The notes: generated by a model from the sequence alone, not told the origin. Shown: positions 15,824-25,431, counted from the stretch's first letter. The stretch is 52,359 nt of DNA from Moorena sp. SS36440bin_2 (GCA_011524395.1 WTKN01000229.1:1-52359); one strand, 5' to 3'. Program-made: numbers and translations.

Positions 15824-17842
15824 ATGCCTCGCAATAAAACTATGGTAGCTTCTGAAACTGGCTTCCCTGATACAGAAAATCACTGGGCAAAGCCATTTAT
15901 TGAAGGTTTAGCCAATCAAGGAATGATTAGCGGTTTTCCTGATGGCAGATTCCGACCTAATCTACCCATGAATCGATCTCAGTTTGCTGCCATATTAAAA
16001 AACGCTTTTTCCCAACCCGATAAACAACGAGCTGCTCCGACCTTTATTGATGTATCACAGAAACACTGGGCAAAAGAAGCGATTCAATATGCTTACGAAA
16101 CTGGCTTTATGTCGGGTTATCCTGGTAATCGCTTCCGCCCAGACACTAATCTGGTTCGAGTGGAAGCCTTGGTAGCGATCGCAGCTGGATTGAACCTTCC
16201 CTTGAGTGAGATATCGGATGTACAGAGAGAGCTACCCGAACTCTATCAAGATGTCGATAAAATTCCTGGTTATGCCCGAGACAGGATAGCCAGCGCTACG
16301 GATGCTAACATAATTGTCAATTATCCCAATCCCAAGCGACTGCGACCGACTCAAGTGGCAACTCGTGCGGATGTGGCAGCATTTATCTATCAAGCTTTGG
16401 CGTATTTGGGTCAGGTGCCAGACCTAAACTCAAAATATACGGTTGCTTTCCAAACCACTAGGGAGGTTAGCCATCAGCGAGAGTTTCGGGGAGTTTGGGT
16501 TACCAGTGTCTGGAACATTGACTGGCCGTCTCAAAAGGGTCTAGCAGCAGAAAAACAGCAAGAGGAACTGATCGAGATTATTGACCGGATTGAGGAACTT
16601 AACCTCAATGCTATGTTTTTACAGGTACGACCTACAGCAGATGCGTTATATGCCTCAGAATTAGAACCTTGGAGTGAATGGCTAACAGGCATCCAAGGGC
16701 AAGCACCAGAACCGTTTTACGACCCGCTGGAGTTTGCGATCGCAGAATGCCATAAGCGCAATATTGAACTACACGCCTGGTTTAACCCGTTCCGCGCTGC
16801 AACAGGATCACAAGTTTCAACAAAAGTCAAGCCTCACATCAGTGTTACCCATTCAAACTATGTGTATCAATACGGTAAGCAATTGTGGATGGATCCAGGA
16901 GTAAAAACAGTTCAGGACTGGACTTATAACGTGATTCTGGATGTAGTCGATCGTTATGATGTAGATGGGATTCATCTGGATGACTATTTCTATCCTTATC
17001 CTATCAAAGATCAAGATTTTCCTGATCAAAAAACCTATGAAGCTTATCAGGAAGCTGGGGGTGAACTGAGTTTGGGGGATTGGCGCAGGGACAATGTGAA
17101 TAAGATAGTTGAGCGTCTCTACACTGGCATTAAAGCTAATAAGCCAACCGTTAAATTTGGGATTAGTCCTTTTGGAATTTATCGTCCTGGACAACCTCCT
17201 CAAATTAAGGGATTAGATCAATATGAAGCTATCTATGCTGACCCGAAAAAATGGCTAGAAGAAGGCTGGGTCGATTATATTGCTCCTCAACTTTACTGGC
17301 GCATTGAGCCTCCTGCGCAAAGTTATCCGGTTTTACTGCAATGGTGGACAGAAAATAATCCTAAAAATCGACACATTTATTCTGGAAATAGACTCAGTAA
17401 GTTAGATGGAGACGAGTGGCCGATTTCTGAGTATGAAGAACAAGTTGAAATTAGCCGTAACCTAGTGTCTCAAATTTCTCTGGGGAATATTTTCTATAGC
17501 ATGAAAGTATTCACAGAAAATCGTTTAGAGGTGGTTGACCAGTTCAAAAGCTCTATTTATTCTGATCCTGCTGTTGTTCCTACTATGGAGTGGTTACAGA
17601 CTGAGCCACCTAAAACACCAGGTAATGTCAGAGCAAGAGATGGTAAGCTAAGTTGGCAGAAAGTTTGTGATGGAGAAACTTGTTATTGGACCCTTTATCG
17701 ACAACAAGATGGGGTTTGGAGGTTGTACAAAATTCTGAATTCAGCCACGCTAGAGATAGCGCTAGAGTCCGGAATCTATGCCTTGTCAGCAGTGGATAGG
17801 ATTGGGTATGAAAGTTTAGGAGTTGTGGTGTCGTTGGGTTAA
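15824..17842 (+). CDS. SLH-domain protein with family 10-like glycoside hydrolase (GHL10) domain
   Basis: 672 residues. Three S-layer homology units occupy about residues 10-205 (DTENHWAKPFIEGLANQGMI, then HWAKEAIQYAYETGFMSGYP, then YARDRIASATDANII). From about 220 to 530 comes a GHL10/DUF187-type barrel starting REFRGVWVTSVWNIDWPSQK and including DVDGIHLDDYFYPYP and FGISPFGIYRPGQ. A short beta-rich, fibronectin-like tail ends the protein. SLH domains anchor proteins to cell-wall polymers, so this is expected at the cell surface acting on a glycan. No signal peptide is visible, which is odd for a surface protein; the second Met (15842) does not change this. Confidence 0.88.
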   Translation: MPRNKTMVASETGFPDTENHWAKPFIEGLANQGMISGFPDGRFRPNLPMNRSQFAAILKNAFSQPDKQRAAPTFIDVSQKHWAKEAIQYAYETGFMSGYPGNRFRPDTNLVRVEALVAIAAGLNLPLSEISDVQRELPELYQDVDKIPGYARDRIASATDANIIVNYPNPKRLRPTQVATRADVAAFIYQALAYLGQVPDLNSKYTVAFQTTREVSHQREFRGVWVTSVWNIDWPSQKGLAAEKQQEELIEIIDRIEELNLNAMFLQVRPTADALYASELEPWSEWLTGIQGQAPEPFYDPLEFAIAECHKRNIELHAWFNPFRAATGSQVSTKVKPHISVTHSNYVYQYGKQLWMDPGVKTVQDWTYNVILDVVDRYDVDGIHLDDYFYPYPIKDQDFPDQKTYEAYQEAGGELSLGDWRRDNVNKIVERLYTGIKANKPTVKFGISPFGIYRPGQPPQIKGLDQYEAIYADPKKWLEEGWVDYIAPQLYWRIEPPAQSYPVLLQWWTENNPKNRHIYSGNRLSKLDGDEWPISEYEEQVEISRNLVSQISLGNIFYSMKVFTENRLEVVDQFKSSIYSDPAVVPTMEWLQTEPPKTPGNVRARDGKLSWQKVCDGETCYWTLYRQQDGVWRLYKILNSATLEIALESGIYALSAVDRIGYESLGVVVSLG

Positions 17843-17885
17843 AGGTTGTTCGCCCTTGGCATACCTATTAGGCTAAGGTCAATGG

Positions 17886-18851
17886 TTAAAGCAGATGTTG
17901 GCTAAACTCATCTAAAGAATTAGCTGTTAATGCCGTTGCCATCAAGGTATCCAATTGTTGGATATCTAAGCCTTGTATTGTTTCAGATATCTCTGAAGGA
18001 ATCGTTCCAAATCGTAGTTGGAGTATTCGCTCTATGCTAGCACGACGTTCTTGTTTTATGCCCTGTTTTATGCCCTGTTTTATGCCCTGTTTTATGCCCT
18101 CTTCTATACCCCTTAATTCTCCAACTGCCTCTGCCCCTTCCAGCATACTAATTTCATACCGTTTATCTTCCAGATATTTCTGATAAGCTGCCTTTTCTGT
18201 ATTCGGTAGATTCTCAATCCTCAGGTTTTCTTTAGCTTGGGCTAATCCCCTGGCTTGGAAGTCTTCCTTGATTTCACTATTTTTAAGGAAATATATCCAT
18301 TCATCCAAACTGTTTTTAGTCACATCATCAAACTGTTTCACTCTCAAGATGTAATATTCCGGAAATATCTGGTACACCTGCTCAATTTTGAACAATTCCT
18401 TCTGGAGATTTGATGGCTCTAGTCTGTCCTGGATATGACGTCCTATAAAATCTAATTTTCCCTGATATATGTAATCTTCTCCTTGGCCGAGGGGAAAGTA
18501 AACTATATTAATTGAGTAGACCTTTTTGACTTTACTATAAGGCTCTCCTTTATCCAGATATTCGGTAATCAGAGTCGAAACTCCAAATAACATCCGCTGA
18601 AAGTAATCATTTTCCGAACTATTTTGAACTTCCACCAGCAATAATTCCCCAGCACTATTGAGAGCTAGAATATCCACCCGGTTGAGTTTATTGTCTTGTG
18701 TCTGAGGATTACTTTCACTCTCTAATATTGATTCAATGGTAATCACTTCCCCGAGTAATTCGCTGATAAAGCCTTCGAGGACAACATAATTAGCTTTATC
18801 CCGCAGTTGTTTTTTGATCGCCCAGTCAAAGCGTATGTGTGTTGCTGCCAT
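17886..18851 (-). CDS. Rpn-family PD-(D/E)XK nuclease-like protein
   Basis: A 321-residue protein of the Rpn/DUF4351-type family that is abundant in cyanobacteria. The nuclease core is visible as NRVDILALNSAGELLLVEVQN, with the Asp and a GluXGln in place of the classic ExK. A long helical C-terminus contains four or five GIKQ repeats (residues about 250-267), encoded by a 12-bp tandem repeat at 18053-18105, followed by RASIERILQLRFGTIPSEI. Rpn relatives promote RecA-independent recombination and cut DNA in vitro. It stands alone, convergent with the SLH gene, with a MITE-like repeat upstream. Confidence 0.82.
   Translation of the reverse strand: MAATHIRFDWAIKKQLRDKANYVVLEGFISELLGEVITIESILESESNPQTQDNKLNRVDILALNSAGELLLVEVQNSSENDYFQRMLFGVSTLITEYLDKGEPYSKVKKVYSINIVYFPLGQGEDYIYQGKLDFIGRHIQDRLEPSNLQKELFKIEQVYQIFPEYYILRVKQFDDVTKNSLDEWIYFLKNSEIKEDFQARGLAQAKENLRIENLPNTEKAAYQKYLEDKRYEISMLEGAEAVGELRGIEEGIKQGIKQGIKQGIKQERRASIERILQLRFGTIPSEISETIQGLDIQQLDTLMATALTANSLDEFSQHLL
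18053..18105. repeat. 12-bp in-frame tandem repeat inside the Rpn-like gene
   Basis: Four or so copies of TGTTTTATGCCC encode repeated GIKQ residues. The unit is a multiple of three, so gain or loss of units would only change the length of the helical linker. Confidence 0.85.
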
Positions 18852-18902
18852 GATTAATCTTGCTATCTACAAACACTATGCTATTTCGACTTAATTTCAT
18901 TA

Positions 18903-19031
18903 TAAGTAGGTGGGCGTAATTAAGTGTAAAATAGCCATTTAAATTCAAAATTATGAAACCCCTATGAATAGAGGATTCCAGCTTCATTTTCGGATTTTGA
19001 GTTTTAACGTTTATTTATGCCCACCTACTTA
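18903..19031. mobile_element. Short MITE-like inverted-repeat element
   Basis: TAAGTAGGTGGGC at 18903 is matched in inverse orientation by GCCCACCTACTTA ending at 19031. The similarity extends imperfectly to about 21 bp on each side (19 of 21). A TA lies at each outer edge, as expected for a Tc1/mariner or IS630-type target. The 129-bp interior has no coding frame. Confidence 0.55.
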
Positions 19032-19092
19032 CTGGGTAATTGGGTCAGTCCTGAGCAATGGTGTTTAGACAAACCTAGCCAAGAGGGATTAA

Positions 19093-19299
19093 ACTGAAAC
19101 AATCAGCAATAAGCGAATTTTGTCTATTTCAGTTGGTTACCGTGAGAGAGATTTTAAAGGTTATTCTTCCTCAACTGCGTCAGCACTTCGAGAAAATTTA
19201 CAAGAATATGAGGGGATTCGGGTTTCATCAACATTGGGACTCTACGCTCCGATTCATAATTCGAATGCATTACACAAATCAGCAATGACTACTGATTAA
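19093..19299 (+). other. Open 68-codon fragment without a start
   Basis: A stop-free frame reads SVGYRERDFKGYSSSTASAL and then ENLQEYEGIRVSSTLGLYAP. It has no ATG or ribosome site at its 5' end and I recognise no family. It may be the tail of a lost gene, or chance, in an otherwise featureless gap (18852-19471). Confidence 0.25.
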
Positions 19300-19471
19300 T
19301 GACTAATCAAGGGCTCACTACTGACAGCTTAGTGCTGACGGCTTACCTAATCAGTTTGTTTACCTTGCGATATCATTTTAAAATAACTATACTTAATCTA
19401 TTCTAGATTATTAATAATAATTTTTTTTATAATTCTAATTTAGGATAGTATACTCTAGGGGAGTAATATTA

Positions 19472-21178
19472 ATGAACAATCAAATTATTGATCAAGTTTT
19501 GTACAACCACAAACTTGATATTGATCACCTATTACAAGATTTGCATAAATTTGCTAGTCAAATTAATAAACCAGAATTACAGTCAAAAATCAGGACGATA
19601 CAAAAAAATAGTAATGAACCGTTTTCATTAGTGATTGTTGGAGAAGTAAAAGCCGGTAAAAGTAGCTTTATCAATGCCCTACTTCAAGAAAATATTTGTA
19701 AAACTGATGTTGAACCATGTACGGATATTATTCAACAAATTGTTTATTCAGAGGAACAGTTTGAAAAAGAGATTAGCCCAACCTTACGAAAAATTGGTTT
19801 ACCCATTGACATATTGAAAACCTTATCAATTGTTGATACTCCCGGAACGAATACGATTCTGGAAAACCACCAAGAGATTACTGAAAACTATATTCCTAAC
19901 AGTGATTTAGTGTTTTTTGTATTCTTCGCTAAGAACCCCTATCATAAAACAGCTTGGGAACTCTTGGATTATGTCAGTGAGCAATGGCGTAAAAAAGTAG
20001 TATTTATACTTCAACAGTCTGATTTAACTAAACCCGAAGAATTAAGCCGAAATACTCAGAGAGTTAAAGACTATGCTAGTCAACGACATATTGAGTCTCC
20101 TATAGTTTTTGCGACATCAGCGGAATTAGAAAATAATGGGAATGAAGAGTGGAGTGGGTTTAGGGAAGTGAGAGGATTTATTAATGATATGGTTACCGGT
20201 GGGGAGACTTACAAAATTAAACTTAAATCAATTAGCGATCGCACTCACAACGTGATTGATGAATTAGACCATGAATTAAAATCTATCCAACGGCAACTAG
20301 AGCTGGATAAATCATCAGTAGAACGAATCAAAACTAAACTAGCTGTCGGTGAAAAAAAGTCTCAAGATGAGATTAGTAAACTGGTGGATAAGTTGGCCGC
20401 CAACTATGATCGAGTTGCTGAGCAAATAAAATCTGATTTTAGCACTGGTTTCACCTTTCCTAAACTAATTAATAAGTCCGTTGTTGGTACCGTTAATAAA
20501 AATGCCTCGATCCAAGCCTGGATCGATCAGATCAAGGCCAAGTATGAACCAGAGCTACAAGTCTCGTTAGAGGAAACCTTAAAAGAGGGGACACACCATG
20601 TTTTAGGGGATATTAAATACCTAATTGATTCGTTAATACAAGATTTAAATACTATCCAGAATTATTCCAGTAATAGCAATCTATCTATCCGAGTTATGGA
20701 GCGCCGTCATGAGGTGTTTGAAGACGTTAAGCAAAAAGCATCTAAGCTTCTTGAAGATGCTGAGTTTATCAATACTTTAAAATCTAACGCTAGTGGAGTC
20801 GCTACCAATATATTAGGTGGAGCGGCAGTAACAGTAATTGCTGGCCTATTTATGGCGATAACGGAGATAGTAATATTGGATATTATCGGTGCTGCGTTTG
20901 CCGGAGTTGGGATTTTATTTTCCGGGGGAGCGCTTTATCTGAAAAGAAAAATGATAATTAGCAAGATTAGCAAAAAATTAGACAGTGATAAAACTAAGTT
21001 GATATCAGATATTAAAGAGCAACTTAACTTAAAGTGTACTCTGATATATGAAGAAATAAAAAGAGTATTTGTAGATTTAGATGATTATGTTGAAAAGGAA
21101 GAAGAAGGACTAGAACCAATCATTAAGGACTATAGAACAATCCAGAGGAAGGCTAAGGATTTATTAGTCATTAGTTAA
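19472..21178 (+). CDS. Dynamin-like GTPase
   Basis: A 568-residue bacterial dynamin-family protein. The GTPase domain has G1 GEVKAGKSS (about residue 57), G3 DTPG (about 127), and a G4 position reading QQSD instead of the usual NKxD or TKxD. Long helices follow (about 245-300 and 340-430), then a hydrophobic pair around 445-490 (GGAAVTVIAGLFMAITEIVI) that would be the membrane paddle, and a last coiled segment. Such proteins bind and remodel membranes using GTP; roles in cyanobacteria are mostly unknown. It is monocistronic with a GGGGAG ribosome site. A second, distant dynamin-like gene is at 28120. Confidence 0.88.
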   Translation: MNNQIIDQVLYNHKLDIDHLLQDLHKFASQINKPELQSKIRTIQKNSNEPFSLVIVGEVKAGKSSFINALLQENICKTDVEPCTDIIQQIVYSEEQFEKEISPTLRKIGLPIDILKTLSIVDTPGTNTILENHQEITENYIPNSDLVFFVFFAKNPYHKTAWELLDYVSEQWRKKVVFILQQSDLTKPEELSRNTQRVKDYASQRHIESPIVFATSAELENNGNEEWSGFREVRGFINDMVTGGETYKIKLKSISDRTHNVIDELDHELKSIQRQLELDKSSVERIKTKLAVGEKKSQDEISKLVDKLAANYDRVAEQIKSDFSTGFTFPKLINKSVVGTVNKNASIQAWIDQIKAKYEPELQVSLEETLKEGTHHVLGDIKYLIDSLIQDLNTIQNYSSNSNLSIRVMERRHEVFEDVKQKASKLLEDAEFINTLKSNASGVATNILGGAAVTVIAGLFMAITEIVILDIIGAAFAGVGILFSGGALYLKRKMIISKISKKLDSDKTKLISDIKEQLNLKCTLIYEEIKRVFVDLDDYVEKEEEGLEPIIKDYRTIQRKAKDLLVIS

Positions 21179-21507
21179 TGGCCGATGAATCTGTTCACCA
21201 TTGCTGCCACAATCATGGTTGTTGAGGCCAACATCTAGAGATTATGATGCCCTGACTAGCTTCAACTGCTAGCTGTACTGGTAGCTTTACTGATATCTCA
21301 ATCATTCCCAAAATCTGCTAAACCCCATCAGGGATCACTTTGGCTGTGGGCGTTCTAGCAGCTTTAGGTATAAAACTCCTATCAAATGTGATAGTATAAC
21401 CTTGACAGTAGTTTTTCTTTACTGTAAGCCTAACTTGGTCAACTTAGACCAGACATAGCTATATAATAATGTATTTTTGACTCTAACTCAGGAGTCCCAG
21501 GAGGGAT
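21179..21507. other. Gap of 329 bp, nothing recognised
   Basis: No gene was supported on either strand. The 3' part presumably holds the promoter of the small gene at 21508. Confidence 0.4.
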
Positions 21508-21681
21508 ATGAGCAGCACAGATAGCAATAAAGACAAGGAACTCCAATTCACTGCTAAAGGAACTGGACCCTCAGGATACATCGATAGGAAACAGCTGAGC
21601 ATAAAGCCATTACCCCAAAATCGTCCTATTGCTACAAATGTTAGTGAAGGGACAGATGAACTGATGGGCTATCTTGACTAA
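21508..21681 (+). CDS. Small hydrophilic protein, 57 residues
   Basis: An ATG frame preceded by a strong AGGAGGG ribosome site. The protein starts MSSTDSNKDKELQFTAKGTG, continues with GYIDRKQLSIKPLPQNRPIA and ends TDELMGYLD. It is hydrophilic with an acidic tail and has no signal peptide or membrane segment. The LPxNRP stretch recalls small conserved cyanobacterial proteins, but I cannot name a family. The ribosome site and the composition make it likely to be real. Confidence 0.6.
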   Translation: MSSTDSNKDKELQFTAKGTGPSGYIDRKQLSIKPLPQNRPIATNVSEGTDELMGYLD

Positions 21682-21793
21682 TTAGTTGTCAGGTAAACGA
21701 GTGCTTCCGGGTGTGGTTAAGTCGTATTTTGTCTACAGTGTCATCTTTAACACTTCACCCGGAGTGAGGCTGTGCTAGCGCCATACTAACGTT

Positions 21794-22228
21794 CTAAAAC
21801 CCCTCAGCATAACGCTTCAACTCCCATGCCATTCGTTTAAGACCTCGTAACTCATCCTCTCGGATAAACGGTAGAAACACCCGAGACAATATACCTGAAT
21901 AGGAGTGTTTGTGGATGTATTTGGTACGACCTACTCCTATATCTTGCAAATCAAATACACATTCACTACGAAAGCCAGGAATAGAAGACACCCAACTTAA
22001 ACACACATTAGGCTTGACCTGAGTCACTAATGGCTCAAATTCTGTCTCTTCTTCATTGGGAAGCCGTCGCAGCGATAGAAAGACTTCTTTCCCCTGCTCA
22101 AACCGTAAAGTTGAGTCACAATCAAATAGAAATGTGTTCCAGTACTTCCACTGCTGTTTATGGAACAAAATTTGCCAAACCTTCTGCCTTGGGACATTGA
22201 TCTCGATGTCAGTATAGAGACTTGTCAT
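21794..22228 (-). CDS. SRPBCC-family protein
   Basis: 144 residues with the START/Bet v1-like SRPBCC pattern: an N-terminal strand, then VPRQKVWQILFHKQQWKYWN, a series of beta strands (EVFLSLRR, LSWVSSIPGFRSECVFDL), and a long C-terminal helix (DELRGLKRMAWELKRYAEGF). Members bind hydrophobic ligands or act as polyketide cyclases; the ligand here is unknown. It is monocistronic and convergent with the small gene at 21508. Confidence 0.8.
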   Translation of the reverse strand: MTSLYTDIEINVPRQKVWQILFHKQQWKYWNTFLFDCDSTLRFEQGKEVFLSLRRLPNEEETEFEPLVTQVKPNVCLSWVSSIPGFRSECVFDLQDIGVGRTKYIHKHSYSGILSRVFLPFIREDELRGLKRMAWELKRYAEGF

Positions 22229-22761
22229 ATTAGTAAATAGCAGTTTTTACTGGCTTTAAGTACTGTTATTTTAGATTATGGTAAATGGGAAATAATAGAA
22301 GGGTGGACTAGACACAATAATAACACAGATGCACGGATGAATTAATCTATGGGATAAATCCGCTGTGTAACATTATTAGTTATCAGTATCTTATGTCTTC
22401 TGGTTCCTTTGAAAAAAACAGTTTGGATTGGCAGTTGCAGCTGGTGCAACGACAATTCGGGGAGTGGTGGGAACTGAAAATGTCTCAGGTGCCTCTTGAC
22501 CAACCCCAAGGAGCATTGCCATCTTGGTTACTGTCTCCTATACTAGGCCAAGTGATTAGGATAACGTTTTGGTTACTTGTTGCTGTAATCCTAAGCTTGC
22601 TAGGGGTGCGACTGTTGAGAGGATTAAATCCTTATATTATTTCTTATTACCAGCAACTGACTCAAGCTGCAAACAGAGTGACAAAACGACCAGTTCCAGA
22701 ATTATCAGTGTTGACACTCCCCGTCCTAAAAGAACGGGGATTCTTGGATCAACGACTCGAC

Positions 22762-24167
22762 TTACTCAACCTGACCGGAATCAAGAACAGCAGAGGCCAA
22801 ATCTCCCCCAGCGTTTGGATCAACGTTCGCGTAGCGTGACCTACGGTCAATCCAGGTTCCGACGTGCCCCGCCGTACCCAAGGCTCTTTTCAGAATATTG
22901 ATAGCTGCATTATGTTCGCGTAGCGTCGGCGAAGCCGAATCGCGGTCTAATACACACCCGCATGAGCAAGTATGAGTTCTAGTTGATAGGGATTTTTTGA
23001 CAACTTCACCACAACTTGAGCAATCCTGGCTAGTATAAGCAGGATTTACCGCTATCGTTTGTCTACCAAACTTTTGTCCAAAATACTCAAGCCATTTGCG
23101 AAACTGATACCAACCTGCATCATTAATAGATTTGGCAAGACAGTGGTTTTTGACCAAATTCTTTACTCTCAAATTTTCATAGGCAACCACATCGTTAGAG
23201 TGGATTACGCAACGTGCCGGAGATGAAACCTTAGAAGAGTGCAGCCTTACAACAAAATCTGTCACATGCAGATGCATAGCCTACCAACTTGCTTTGGCTG
23301 CACTCTTCTTTCGGTAACTTCGTTCCCAGTCTCTTGGCATGTTCTATGCGCTTCGCGCAGGCTACGCCAAAACGTCGCCTACTTATATTGAGATGTTCTC
23401 GTCCTAGTCTATTTATGGCTTTTTTGCGATTGGATGTTCGCGTAGCGTGGCCTACGGCCTTGTCTTTCTTTTTGCGAGAAACCCGACGTTGATAAAATTT
23501 CAGTCTTTTTTCGCCTTTACGATAAAACCTGGGAGTCGGTATAGAACTCCTTAAGTCCTACATCCAGTCCAATATTAGTATGTGTTGGCTCTAAAAGCTC
23601 CTTTTCATCAACCTTTATACAGAACTGAACATAGTAACCATCTGCACGGCGCACCAATCTAACTCGCTTGATCAGTTTTTGTTCGGGTAGCGGAGGCCTT
23701 AGGCCACGCTTCGCGAACGGCTTTGCCGAATCGTAGCGCCATAATTCCCAAGTCCCTTTTAATTTTAGTTTCCCAATCCCTTTTTTATCTAATAAATTTA
23801 TTGATTTAGAATCAGGGGACAATTTCCAGCCCGACGTCTTGTATTCAACTGATCTGGAAAACTTTTTGAACTTAGGGTATCCCTTTTTCCCAGGGACTTT
23901 CTTTTTGCATTTATCGTAAAATCTAGCGATTGAGCTATAAGCTCTTTCGACCGAAGCTTGGCAGGCATGAGAGTTTAAGTCTTTCACAAAGGGATATTCT
24001 GCTCTAAGCCACGTATTGTGACGATACAGTTCTTTTTGTCCTACACCTTTATTGTCCATGCAGTAACGGACGCACTTATTGCGGACAAATTGACCAGTGC
24101 GTATAGCCTCATCAATCGCGGCATATTGAGCTTTTTTCCCTTTGACCTTGAACTCTAAGACTTTCAT
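22762..24167 (-). pseudogene. tnpB, frameshifted in two places
   Basis: The N-terminal part (24167-23517) starts MKVLEFKVKGKKAQYAAIDE and includes RuvC-I NIGLDVGLKEFYTDS. The frame then shifts near 23525; the next frame continues RFYRKGEKRLKFYQRRVSRK and ISRRR...EHAKRL. A second shift near the 23233-23309 inverted repeat leads to the C-terminal part, with RuvC-II VAYENLRVKNL, an intact zinc finger (CSSCG and CSCG) and the RuvC-III region HNAAINILKR. Two dispersed-repeat copies add peptides such as AVGHATRT and FGVACAKR to the middle. All catalytic motifs survive, but no single frame does, so it is inactive unless frameshifts are tolerated. Confidence 0.85.
23233..23309. repeat. 77-bp inverted-repeat insertion inside tnpB
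   Basis: Arms 23233-23246 and 23296-23309 (AGAAGAGTGCAGCC and its complement, 14 bp, perfect) enclose about 49 bp. It lies where the tnpB frame breaks between the pre-RuvC-II region and RuvC-II, so it probably caused one of the two frameshifts. Confidence 0.6.
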
Positions 24168-24362
24168 TATTGACGTGGGACAACTCTACGTAATAGTAGA
24201 GCACAAAGAATGAAAGCCGTCCTAGAAGGACGGGGCTTGAGACCCAACTTTTTGGTCAATTGGTGGCAGCGATCGCAAAACTATCAGCAGCAGGGTAACT
24301 ACACGGAAGCCTGTCGTTGCTTGTATATGGGTATGTTGCAGCAATTACACGATACTGGCATT

Positions 24363-24994
24363 GCCCCTCGCCATCTTAGTTGCACGGACCCTGGAAAATA
24401 CTGGTACCATGCGCCGTTCGCGAAACTTGGGTGCTGGCACAGAATTTCCTGAACTGGGGGACTATGGCATTGGTGATGACACTCGCCTGATTGATTGGAA
24501 AGCCACTGCTCGCCGCTCTCGCCCTTTAGTCAGGGTGCTGGAACCGGAAAAAGAGCAGACTTTAAGTTATATTACTGGACCGGGGACGGTTGATGACGGC
24601 ACAGGTACTTCAACTGAAGCAGTTTGATGGGGGATTGAATATTACTCTAGCCCTAGCATTAGCTGGGTTACATCGGGGCGATCGCGTGGGCGTCGGTGTC
24701 TTTGATCGAGACATAACGATCTCGATTCCACCAGAACGGGGTCAACATCAACTATCGAAACTCATAGAACGTATTACTCCGATTCAGTCAGTATTATTAG
24801 AGCCAGACTATTTTGGTGCTGTTACAAAACTGGTGAATCAGCAAACTCGTCGTGCTTTAGTAGTAATGATTACAGACATCGTGGATGTTACTGGTTCCGC
24901 TGAATTACTAGCAGCGGAACCCCTCGCTACTTACCTTTTTGTGTCACCCTTGTGCCAGCTTGAGCTATGGGTTGCTTATCCGGCAACAAAATAA
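24363..24994 (+). pseudogene. DUF58 protein, 5'-truncated and frameshifted
   Basis: The DUF58 family (von Willebrand-like, paired with MoxR ATPases or TgpA-like proteins) is recognisable from ARTLENTG and RNLGAGTEFPELGDYGIGDD through RLIDWKATARRSRPLVRVLE. The frame then shifts near 24560 and continues LLDRGRLMTAQVLQLKQFDG, LALAGLHRGDRVGVGVFDRD and RRALVVMITDIVDVTGSAEL to the end. The expected N-terminal membrane hairpin is missing because the 5' end is fused to the DUF4129 remnant. It is non-functional as it stands. Confidence 0.8.
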
Positions 24995-25026
24995 CCTATG
25001 TACTCAACACTGAAGACGGATGAGTC

Positions 25027-25057
25027 CCTAAAATCCGTTTTTTTACCAGATTTTAGG
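25027..25057. terminator. Hairpin between DUF58 remnant and remA
   Basis: CCTAAAATC (25027-25035) pairs perfectly with GATTTTAGG (25049-25057). A run of seven T lies in the loop rather than after the stem, so the terminator role is uncertain. Confidence 0.35.
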
Positions 25058-25140
25058 CTTGTAAGGCTAAATTAATGTCGCTACTATTGTACTTGAATAC
25101 TTATACTAGCTTCTCATCCGGCTTTTGCCGTTAGTTGCTC

Positions 25141-25407
25141 ATGGACATTCAGCTGATTAATATTGGTTTTGGTAACATTGTTTCAGCAAACCGAGTTGTA
25201 GCAATTGTTTCTCCAGAGTCTGCTCCTATCAAGCGGATCATTACTGAGGCAAAAGAGCGTGGATATCTCATAGATGCAACCTACGGGCGTCGCACCAGAG
25301 CGGTAATTGTGACCGATTCCAGCCATGTCATCCTCTCGGCAATTCAGCCAGAAACTGTTGCCCATCGCTTCGTTATCAATAAAGATAGTCACAATGGTAA
25401 TAATTAA
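25141..25407 (+). CDS. RemA-like regulator (DUF370)
   Basis: About 88 residues from ATG 25141 ([20 protein letters not shown]); a TTG two codons earlier is possible. The protein has the DUF370/RemA pattern, with [19 protein letters not shown] and [20 protein letters not shown]. In Bacillus, RemA is a DNA-binding activator of matrix genes that forms arc-like oligomers. In many bacteria the gene sits directly before gmk, as here (24 bp gap), which supports the identification. Its targets in this organism are unknown. Confidence 0.88.
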   Translation: MDIQLINIGFGNIVSANRVVAIVSPESAPIKRIITEAKERGYLIDATYGRRTRAVIVTDSSHVILSAIQPETVAHRFVINKDSHNGNN

Positions 25408-25431
25408 GCTTTAAGCTTAACTAGACTCAAC

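Larger units (their letters stand above)
22712..24236 (-). mobile_element. IS200/IS605-type element with broken tnpB, inserted in DUF4129 gene
   Basis: The right end, at about 22717-22745 (hairpin CCCCGTCCT/AACGGGG, with GTTGACACT outside), and the left end, at about 24213-24236 (hairpin CCGTCCT/AGGACGG), bracket a minus-strand tnpB. The host gene reads on both sides. Both ends match those of the TnpB-less element at 33846-34262. Confidence 0.75.
22393..24390 (+). pseudogene. DUF4129 gene interrupted by a TnpB element and 3'-deleted
   Basis: The first part (22393 to about 22710) encodes MSSGSFEKNSLDWQLQLVQR, a membrane helix (ITFWLLVAVILSLLGVRLL), and NRVTKRPVPELS. The IS605-type element follows. 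The second part resumes at about 24240 with NFLVNWWQRSQNYQQQGNYT and CRCLYMGMLQQLHDTGIAP, the usual DUF4129 continuation. The reading then runs directly into DUF58 sequence near 24365-24390, so roughly the last third of DUF4129 and the start of DUF58 appear deleted. DUF4129 proteins are membrane partners of TgpA-like transglutaminases such as the one at 10168. Confidence 0.75.

Noticed and set aside
19093-19299. A complete small gene
   Set aside because: The open frame has no start codon or ribosome site and no recognised family; reported only as a fragment.
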